A stretch of 64,000 nucleotides of DNA from Thiosocius teredinicola. Lineage in GTDB: Bacteria > Pseudomonadota > Gammaproteobacteria > Chromatiales > Chromatiaceae. The number at the start of each line of letters is the position of its first letter. The stretch's first letter is position 1. Made by a program: the position numbers and the translations under genes. The notes below the pieces were generated by a model. It was not told the DNA's origin. It worked only from the letters and a program-made list of their open reading frames with translations, and made no database searches. Positions 58,133 through 64,000 of this stretch are shown one piece after another. The DNA lies in the NCBI RefSeq assembly GCF_002009425.1, contig NZ_CP019936.1, positions 3,831,297 through 3,895,296 of the forward strand. Direction: 5' to 3'.

Positions 58133-60442
58133 ATGGACACGCAAAACCGCTACTGGATCGGCCGCTGGGAGCTGCTGCCACGGCTCAATTCCCTGAAGCT
58201 GGGCGACGAGATCACGCGCCTCGAGCCGCGTTACGTCGACCTGCTGGTTTACCTTGCCGAGCACAAGGGCGAAGTCGTCGCAACCGACGACATCATCGAT
58301 AAGGTCTGGAATCGCGAGTTCGTCGGCGATCACTCGGTATATCAGGCGATCGCCCGGCTTCGGCGCACACTGGGCGACAATGCCGTCTCCCCGGCGTTCA
58401 TCGAGACCGTGCCCAAGCGCGGCTATCGTCTGATCTGCGAGGTCCGCCATGTGCCCCCGGACCAGACCGACGAGCAAACCGATGAGCAAATCGCCGACAC
58501 AGCCCGGCCGGAAACCGCGCCGCCCGCAACGGCGGCACCGCCGGTGCGCCATCGCAAAGTCGCGTGGATCGCCACGTCGCTGATACTGGCGGCGGCCGCC
58601 GCGCTGCTGTTCTTAGCCAGCCGCCCACCGCAAGACGACCGCCTGTCCGTGCTCGTCCTGCCGTTCAGCAATGTGTCCACGACCCAGGACAATGACGTGA
58701 TTGCCGCCGGATTCGCCATAGAGATGGCGAACAGGCTCGGACAACTCGAAGACCTGCGCGTGCTGGGGCCGCAATCGGCGAGTCTCGTGAGCAAGAAAAA
58801 CCTGGCCATCGGCGACATGCAGACATTGCTCGGTGCGGACATGCTGGTAACCGGCAGCCTGCGCCATGCCGGCGGGAAACTGCGTGCCGTCGCGGTTCTT
58901 ACCGATCTGCGCACCCAGGAGCAGGTGTGGAGCCAGGCATTCGAACGGGACGATCGCGACGTTTTCCGCCTGCAGATGACCGTCAGCGAAACCCTGGCCG
59001 ACAATCTCGAACGCCTTGGCTACACCCAGCGAATCGGCGGCAATGATGCGACGGTAGCGCACCTGGATGGCGCTTACGAAGAATTTCTTGCGGCACGCTA
59101 CTACCGCTTTCAGCGGTCGCCCAAAGACCTCTGGAAGGCTGCGGAACACTTCGAGAAAGCGGTCGAAGCCGAACCGGACTTTGCCGGCGCCCACGTCGGG
59201 CTCGCGAAGTCGTACCTGCTGCTATCTTTCTACGCCGATCTGCCATTGTCCGAAGCGATGAAAAAGGCCGAGCCGCACCTCAAAAAAGCCGAAGGCGATC
59301 AACTCTTTGCGGCAAGACTGAGCGCAGCGGTGGGGCTGTCGCATTATCTTCAGGGCAACTACGGCGCGGCCGAAGAGCAGCTGCGCAAGGCATTGGATAG
59401 GGAACACAACTTTGCCGAGGCCTGGATGTGGCTTGGATTGGCGCTACGCCAACAAGGTCGCCTCGATGAGGCGCTACCCGCGTTCAGCGAAGCGACCAGG
59501 CTGGAGCCGCTGATGCCCACGGCTGCCGTCAACCTGGCCAACGCGCTGGCATTCAGCGGTGAGGTCAAAACCGGTTTAACACAACTTCAGAAGTTTGCCG
59601 CGCTGACTCCACCCGATGCGCGCGTCAACAGGGCGATGTCGGATCTCTTTCTTGAATCGGGACAGCTGGCGAACGCCTACCGCGAATCCGAAAAAGCCAT
59701 GTCGCTTACCCCGGAATCGCAGCTGATACGTGCCGGCCACGTGATGATACTGGCCTACCTGCAACAGGCCGATGCGGCCGAACGTCTCGCCACCAGCATT
59801 CTCGCCGAGAGCCCTACGCCATCACATGCCGTGCAGCGTTATCTCGATCGGGCTGCGATTGCAGCCCCGCGCATCCTCGGCACGCTGATCGATCCATCAC
59901 GGGTTGTCGCACTGCAGGACAAACTGGCGACACCAGAGATCGAATGGCGGCAGGCACACGCAAGGGCCGGCCTCAATGCCTATTTCGCCGGCGATATCGA
60001 ACAGACGAAGACCCATCTAAAACGTGCGCTGGAAGGGCGCACCTACCCGATCGAGCGCACCGATTTCGACCTGTTCTTGTGTACTGCGCTGGTCGATGCC
60101 TACCGCAGCGAGAAGGACGACAGCGAAAGCAAACGCTGGCTGAACCAATGCACGCAAAGCTACCGGTTCGCCGTCAATCACGGCTGGAACACGATCGGAC
60201 TGCGCTACATGGCCGCCCGCTTGGAGTATTGCCGCGGCCACCGGACATCGGCCATGACAATGTTGGCCGCACTGCAAGACAGCGGTTTCACCAATATCGG
60301 CCTGCTGAACACCGACCCGATGTTTCGTGATCTACGCCAACACAAGGATTTCAAGCATCTCAGCAACCGGGTGCAGCATCTCGTCGATTCATCATGGGTA
60401 GCGATTACACCCACTGATCGCAAATCGTCAAACGACAGCTAG
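58133..60442 (+). CDS. CadC/ToxR-like membrane-anchored regulator with TPR repeats
   Basis: This 769-residue protein has an OmpR-type winged helix at the N-terminus (to about residue 105; EPRYVDLLVYLAEHKGEVV, RLRRTLGD and PKRGYRL). A linker follows, then one membrane segment at about 143-163 (VAWIATSLILAAAAALLFLAS). A periplasmic domain (VLVLPFSNVSTTQDNDVIAAGF, about 170-290) is followed by TPR-like repeats (about 300-560). The layout suits direct membrane-to-DNA signalling of the CadC kind. The ATG at 58133 has GGAG 6 bases upstream and is preferred to the TTG at 58124. Upstream DNA (58060-58120) is very AT-rich. Target genes are unknown. Confidence 0.88.
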   Translation: MDTQNRYWIGRWELLPRLNSLKLGDEITRLEPRYVDLLVYLAEHKGEVVATDDIIDKVWNREFVGDHSVYQAIARLRRTLGDNAVSPAFIETVPKRGYRLICEVRHVPPDQTDEQTDEQIADTARPETAPPATAAPPVRHRKVAWIATSLILAAAAALLFLASRPPQDDRLSVLVLPFSNVSTTQDNDVIAAGFAIEMANRLGQLEDLRVLGPQSASLVSKKNLAIGDMQTLLGADMLVTGSLRHAGGKLRAVAVLTDLRTQEQVWSQAFERDDRDVFRLQMTVSETLADNLERLGYTQRIGGNDATVAHLDGAYEEFLAARYYRFQRSPKDLWKAAEHFEKAVEAEPDFAGAHVGLAKSYLLLSFYADLPLSEAMKKAEPHLKKAEGDQLFAARLSAAVGLSHYLQGNYGAAEEQLRKALDREHNFAEAWMWLGLALRQQGRLDEALPAFSEATRLEPLMPTAAVNLANALAFSGEVKTGLTQLQKFAALTPPDARVNRAMSDLFLESGQLANAYRESEKAMSLTPESQLIRAGHVMILAYLQQADAAERLATSILAESPTPSHAVQRYLDRAAIAAPRILGTLIDPSRVVALQDKLATPEIEWRQAHARAGLNAYFAGDIEQTKTHLKRALEGRTYPIERTDFDLFLCTALVDAYRSEKDDSESKRWLNQCTQSYRFAVNHGWNTIGLRYMAARLEYCRGHRTSAMTMLAALQDSGFTNIGLLNTDPMFRDLRQHKDFKHLSNRVQHLVDSSWVAITPTDRKSSNDS

Positions 60443-60873
60443 TCCCTGAACGGCAACACCTTCTTGCCCTTGGGATCGCAACCGTTTTCACGCTGACGCT
60501 TCTCGGCCAGTTCCAAGGCCTTGCCGAATTCGCCGATCAGGCGCTGGTGCAGGTCGCGTGCGTCGTTGTGATAGTAGACCAGCTCGATCTGCGCGGGCTC
60601 GGTCAGGTCGTCGCGATGCTGGTCGTAACGGAACACCCACGCCAACATGATCAAACGCCCACCCTGCCCGCCGCGCACGGCGTAGGCCTGGTTATCGACA
60701 AAGATCACCTCTTCCTCGTCGATCACCGATTGCATCTGCATGCTGCGAATCGGTACGAACACGTGCTCGTACTGACAGCGGCTGAGCATCAGGCGACAAC
60801 GGTTGTACAACGTTGCCGGAATCGTCAGTCGCTCGCGCGCGATCTCGTTGGGTTTGAAGAATGTCTCTGTCAC
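60439..60873 (-). CDS. Conserved-looking protein of unknown function
   Basis: This 144-residue protein is not one I recognise. It includes YNRCRLMLSRCQYEHVFVPI and LIMLAWVFRYDQHRDD, has no membrane segment or signal, and ends in a charged helix. The frame is open to 60963, but the earlier residues overlap the upstream gene. The GTG at 60873 (TETFFKPNEIARER) lies 28 bases after that gene's stop and is my choice. It probably forms a unit with the 100-residue gene before it. Its stop overlaps the end of the CadC-like gene by 4 bases. Confidence 0.65.
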   Translation of the reverse strand: MTETFFKPNEIARERLTIPATLYNRCRLMLSRCQYEHVFVPIRSMQMQSVIDEEEVIFVDNQAYAVRGGQGGRLIMLAWVFRYDQHRDDLTEPAQIELVYYHNDARDLHQRLIGEFGKALELAEKRQRENGCDPKGKKVLPFRD

Positions 60874-60901
60874 AAGGTTGCCCAGGCCGCAGGGGTGGAA
60901 C

Positions 60902-61204
60902 TCAGTCGTCGTCGCCCAGTTCCGGGTCCCAACCCAGTTCGCGCGCCCGCGCAACGGCTGCATCGTAGATCGCCTGGTGACGCTCGCGCAGTTCGGGCGG
61001 CAGGTTGGAAACCAGATGACCGTACTTGTTCCACTCGATGGTCACTTTGTCGTACAGGGAATCGATCCCTTGCACCGTCCAGCCTTCACAGGTCTCGGTC
61101 TCAGGGATCAGGCCGAACAACCAGGCATCGCGGATGACATTTCCGGTCGGATTCATCGCGCCTTTCGGGTCCTTGTCGATGCCCATGTATTTCTTGACTT
61201 GCAT
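60902..61204 (-). CDS. Small protein of unknown function
   Basis: This 100-residue, acidic, soluble-looking protein begins MQVKKYMGIDKDPKGAMNP and contains NVIRDAWLFGLIPETETCEGW and LPPELRERHQAIYDAAV. I do not recognise the family. It has an ATG start and is divergent from the histidine phosphatase gene. It is probably transcribed with the next gene on the same strand, 28 bases away. Confidence 0.65.
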   Translation of the reverse strand: MQVKKYMGIDKDPKGAMNPTGNVIRDAWLFGLIPETETCEGWTVQGIDSLYDKVTIEWNKYGHLVSNLPPELRERHQAIYDAAVARARELGWDPELGDDD

Positions 61205-61273
61205 GCCGGTTCAGCTCACTGGATATTGCAGATTCGATATTCTAGCAAACACCGCATTGACCCCCGCCCCTTC

Positions 61274-61882
61274 ATGAATCAAGACAATCTAACCATCGTC
61301 GACCTGTTGCGCCACGGCGAACCGGTCGGCGGCAGCCGGTTTCGCGGCAATGGCGTCGACGACCCCTTGTCGGAGGACGGCTGGCAGCAGATGCAACAAA
61401 CGACCAACGCCTTAACCGGCTGGGACCTGATCATCAGTTCGCCCATGCAGCGCTGTCAGGCATTTGCTTCGCATCTCGCTGCCGAACGCAAGCTGGCGCT
61501 GGCGATCGAACCGGCCTTCCGCGAGGTGGGCTTCGGCGCCTGGGAGGGGCAGAACCGCGAGACCCTGCGACGCGACCGGGCCGAGGAGTATCTCGCGTTC
61601 TACCGCGACCCGGTCAACAACCGGCCGGCCGGTGCCGAACCGCTCGCTGACTTCGGGCGGCGGATCAGCGAGGCCTTCGAGCGCGTACTCGCAGCACATG
61701 CAGGGCGGCACGTGCTGATCGTCGCCCATGCCGGCGTGATCCGTGCGACCGTCGGCCACGTATTGCAGGCGCCGGCGACCCATTGGTACCAGGCACAGGT
61801 CGACTATGCGGCATTGTCGCGCTTCGCCGTCGATGGGGCCGGCGCCCGCCTGATCCATCACAATTGGCGCCCGAGCCTGTAA
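61274..61882 (+). CDS. Histidine phosphatase family protein
   Basis: This 202-residue protein belongs to the phosphoglycerate-mutase-like superfamily. The catalytic LLRHGEP is near the N-terminus, the phosphate-binding SSPMQRCQAFA and FREVGFGAWEG follow, and the second histidine is in VAHAGVIR. Family members include alpha-ribazole phosphatase CobC and acid phosphatases. The LSEDGWQQM and GFGAWEG pattern resembles CobC, but no cobalamin gene is nearby. The start is the ATG at 61274; the frame open from 60803 is not real. Confidence 0.85.
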   Translation: MNQDNLTIVDLLRHGEPVGGSRFRGNGVDDPLSEDGWQQMQQTTNALTGWDLIISSPMQRCQAFASHLAAERKLALAIEPAFREVGFGAWEGQNRETLRRDRAEEYLAFYRDPVNNRPAGAEPLADFGRRISEAFERVLAAHAGRHVLIVAHAGVIRATVGHVLQAPATHWYQAQVDYAALSRFAVDGAGARLIHHNWRPSL

Positions 61883-61925
61883 ACTGCGCGCTCAGATTGC
61901 CCAGACGGAACCAGGAGCCTGACAG

Positions 61926-62489
61926 ATGGCGTTTGCCCGCTTGATATTTCGCGTTTTGCTCGGAACCCTGATTCTGCTGGCGGTGATCGGCATGTTTCTG
62001 CCGGATACCGCGCAGGTCGAGCGCAGCATTGTGATCAATGCACCGGCCGACAAGATCTTCCCCCACCTGAACAGCATGCGGGCGTTTCACGCCTGGTCGC
62101 CGTGGACACAGGTCGATCCGGACACCAGCTACACCTTCGAAGGCCCCGAACAGGGTGTCGGATCGCGCATGACCTGGAGCAGCGGCGATGAGCGTGTCGG
62201 CCAGGGAAGCCAGGAGATCACCGCCAGCGCCCCCAACCAGAGCGTCGATACCCACCTGGTGTTCGGCGACGAGGGCGAAGGCGATGCACGCTTCGTGCTC
62301 GAACCCGAGGGACAGGGCACCCGTATCCGCTGGGAGTTCGAAACCGAGTTTGGCTGGGACCTGTTCGGCCGCTACGTGGGCCTGATGCTCGATACGATGA
62401 TCGGCACCTCGTACGATCGCGGTCTGAAAGAGCTCAAGTCACGCATCGAACAGCCCGAAGCTCCTGCCGAGCCCGACAGCAACGCCTGA
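61926..62489 (+). CDS. SRPBCC-family (polyketide cyclase/START-like) protein
   Basis: This 187-residue protein has an N-terminal membrane segment (LIFRVLLGTLILLAVIGMFL) and an SRPBCC lipid-binding-fold domain (VERSIVINAPADKIFPHL, GVGSRMTWSSGD, GTRIRWEFETEFGWDLFGRY). Such proteins bind hydrophobic ligands; no ligand can be named. AGGAGC precedes the ATG. Confidence 0.8.
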   Translation: MAFARLIFRVLLGTLILLAVIGMFLPDTAQVERSIVINAPADKIFPHLNSMRAFHAWSPWTQVDPDTSYTFEGPEQGVGSRMTWSSGDERVGQGSQEITASAPNQSVDTHLVFGDEGEGDARFVLEPEGQGTRIRWEFETEFGWDLFGRYVGLMLDTMIGTSYDRGLKELKSRIEQPEAPAEPDSNA

Positions 62490-62676
62490 ATATGTCGTCG
62501 CACGTCGCCGCTACGATTTTCACCATTTAGCTTTCCAAGGCTTGGGCTTGATCCACGCCTTAGGTTCGGCTCGCGCCAACTGTTAAGGTGGATAGATAGC
62601 GCGACGGTCGCAGGCGCATCTCCGCCGCGACCGCCATGCGTCGTTCCACATACCTTGATCGCATCGGGGCAGGCAC

Positions 62677-63627
62677 ATGAAACAGGCAATCGGTGAAAAC
62701 AGCTATCTGATCGACACGGGGCTGTACCGCCCCAACCACGCTGCCTGCTATCTGATCGAAGACGCCGGCGAACTCGCGCTGATCGATACCGGTACCCAGC
62801 ACTCGCTGCCACGGGTACTGAACGCCATCGAATCGCTGGGGGCCACGCCCGAGCAGGTGCGCTACGTGATGCCGACGCATGTGCACCTCGACCACGCCGG
62901 CGGCGCCGGGCAATTGATGGAGGCCTGCTCGAACGCAACGCTGGTGGTCCATCCTAAAGGTCAACAACACATGATCGATCCGTCGAAGCTGCAGGCCGGC
63001 GCGACCGAGGTCTATGGTGAAGACGCCTTCCGACGCGATTTCGGCACCCTGATGCCGACCGATGAGCAACGCACGGTGGCCGCCAACGACCTGCAGACCT
63101 TCGAGCTCGGCAACCGCCGCCTGCAGTTCCTGCACACGCCGGGTCATGCCAACCACCACGGCTGTATCTTCGATCAACAGAGCGGCTACCTGTACACCGG
63201 CGACACCTTCGGCCTCGGCTACACCGAGTTTCGAAACAACGGTGAACCGCTGCTGGTCGCCACAACCACACCCGTGGCATTCGATCCAGAGGCCTGGTTC
63301 GACAGCCTCGATCACATGATGGCCATGAATCCGCAGGCCTGTTGCCTGACCCATTTCGGCAAGATCGACAAACCCGGGGAACGCGTCGCACAGTTGCGCG
63401 CCAGCATCGAGGCACATGTGAAGATCGCGCTCGACGAAGAAGCGCTGCCCCTCGAGGGGCGTTCGGAGCGCCTGCACGGTGCCGTGTACAACGTGCTGGT
63501 CAGCGCCGGTTGCGCCCATAGCAACCTGAGCGAGGAAGAGGTCCGTTCGATTTTCGCCTCCGACATCGATCTGAACGCCCAAGGACTTGCCGTCTGGCTT
63601 GTCAGGCGGGCCAAAAAACGCGCATAG
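62677..63627 (+). CDS. Metallo-beta-lactamase-fold hydrolase
   Basis: This 316-residue protein has the MBL metal-binding motif THVHLDHAGG (HxHxDH), then HTPGHANHH and DTFG in the expected order, and a late CCLTHFG histidine. The substrate is unknown; glyoxalase II-like thioesters and lactones are typical for this group. A C-terminal helical extension (about residues 220-316) is present. It does not look co-transcribed with its neighbours. Confidence 0.88.
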   Translation: MKQAIGENSYLIDTGLYRPNHAACYLIEDAGELALIDTGTQHSLPRVLNAIESLGATPEQVRYVMPTHVHLDHAGGAGQLMEACSNATLVVHPKGQQHMIDPSKLQAGATEVYGEDAFRRDFGTLMPTDEQRTVAANDLQTFELGNRRLQFLHTPGHANHHGCIFDQQSGYLYTGDTFGLGYTEFRNNGEPLLVATTTPVAFDPEAWFDSLDHMMAMNPQACCLTHFGKIDKPGERVAQLRASIEAHVKIALDEEALPLEGRSERLHGAVYNVLVSAGCAHSNLSEEEVRSIFASDIDLNAQGLAVWLVRRAKKRA

Positions 63628-63684
63628 TTGGGCGCTTTGCGTCGTTTCACGATGCCGAACGCCGGACAGAACGCCCGGCCCCGC

Positions 63685-63690
63685 TATAAT
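63685..63690 (+). promoter_or_regulatory. Candidate -10 element for the DAHP synthase gene
   Basis: A perfect TATAAT lies 33 bases before the ATG at 63723. The region 17 bases upstream (CCGGAC) is a poor -35, so the promoter may need an activator. Confidence 0.45.
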
Positions 63691-63722
63691 TTCGTCCCAC
63701 AAGCACAAAACACCGACAAAAC

Positions 63723-64000
63723 ATGCAACAAACCGACGACCTTCGTATCGAGGCCATTCATCAGGTCGAACCACCGGCCTCAGTGCACGAACGCCACCCA
63801 TTAACGGAAGAAGCCGCGCAGACGGTGCTCAATGCGCGTAACGCCATCCACCGCATCCTATCCGGTGAAGACGACCGCTTGCTGGTGGTGATCGGCCCCT
63901 GCTCGGTGCACGATCCGGAAGCCGCGATCGAGTACGCCAATCGATTGATCCCTGTTCGCGACCGCCTCAAAGACGACCTGATCGTCGTCATGCGCGTCTA
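63723..64000 (+). CDS. 3-deoxy-7-phosphoheptulonate synthase, N-terminal part
   Basis: This is the start of a class I DAHP synthase, which condenses phosphoenolpyruvate and erythrose 4-phosphate in the first step of aromatic amino-acid synthesis. The 92 visible residues contain LLVVIGPCSVHDPEAAIEYANRL (read in parts) with the conserved GPCSVHD active-site block, as in AroG, AroF and AroH. The window end cuts the gene, so the isozyme type cannot be decided. Confidence 0.93.
   Translation, partial: MQQTDDLRIEAIHQVEPPASVHERHPLTEEAAQTVLNARNAIHRILSGEDDRLLVVIGPCSVHDPEAAIEYANRLIPVRDRLKDDLIVVMRV

Noticed and set aside
57493-58302. 269-codon plus-strand frame opposite the HDOD gene
   Set aside because: It is an antisense shadow that runs into the CadC-like gene in a different frame.
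60803-61273. N-terminal extension of the histidine phosphatase
   Set aside because: The extra 157 codons lie opposite two minus-strand genes, and the catalytic RHG motif is normally near the N-terminus, as it is from the ATG at 61274.

Overview
The window is a continuous stretch of GC-rich chromosome, judged by eye at about 60% GC, from a gammaproteobacterium. The best guess is a chemolithoautotrophic, probably sulfur-oxidising member of the Chromatiales or a related group. This rests on a complete dcw cell-wall cluster in gammaproteobacterial order, the rsmI / lpoA-yraN-diaA-dolP block known from E. coli, form I RuBisCO with cbbR, cbbQ and cbbO, a phosphoribulokinase, and an octaheme tetrathionate-reductase-type cytochrome c. 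The species cannot be named from sequence alone.

Layout. Positions 82-17715 (minus strand) hold the dcw cluster, read mraZ-rsmH-ftsL-ftsI-murE-murF-mraY-murD-ftsW-murG-murC-(small ORF)-murB-ddlB-ftsQ-ftsA-ftsZ, with most genes overlapping by a few bases. The RNase P RNA gene follows at 18045-18410, then rsmI, and divergently lpoA-yraN-diaA-dolP, a GlcD-type FAD oxidase and nhaD. Positions 25920-27623 encode an octaheme cytochrome with a perfect FNR-type box upstream. Positions 27908-35256 form an accessory island: a decayed IS3-family element, a candidate periplasmic immunity protein, an 801-residue predicted peptidoglycan-degrading effector and a VgrG spike. No other type VI secretion gene is present, so this is an orphan vgrG-effector-immunity module. 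The effector and immunity genes look more AT-rich than their surroundings.

Positions 35446-41655 carry purE-purK, phosphoribulokinase, a FIST-domain sensor and dxs. Positions 41954-46918 carry an olsB-olsA pair (ornithine lipids), a glycosyltransferase, a PAP2 phosphatase, and a FAD oxidoreductase overlapping an MnmM-type tRNA methyltransferase. Positions 47864-54718 are the Calvin-cycle locus: cbbR facing cbbL-cbbS-cbbQ-yqhA-cbbO. Form I RuBisCO (CbbL/CbbS) fixes CO2 on the ribulose bisphosphate made by phosphoribulokinase. CbbQ and CbbO are the AAA+/von Willebrand activase pair that reactivates it. Directly after cbbO is a 137-bp tandem repeat (3.4 copies). Each copy starts with 27 bases encoding the same CbbO tail, NVFAALTG-stop, and the copies differ there only at synonymous positions. 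This is the most unusual feature of the window. The rest (55196-64000) holds a c-di-GMP protein with an HDOD partner, a CadC-like membrane regulator with TPRs, two small conserved-looking unknowns, a histidine phosphatase, an SRPBCC protein, a metallo-beta-lactamase-fold hydrolase and the start of a DAHP synthase gene cut by the window end. I saw no tRNA gene, CRISPR array or complete prophage.
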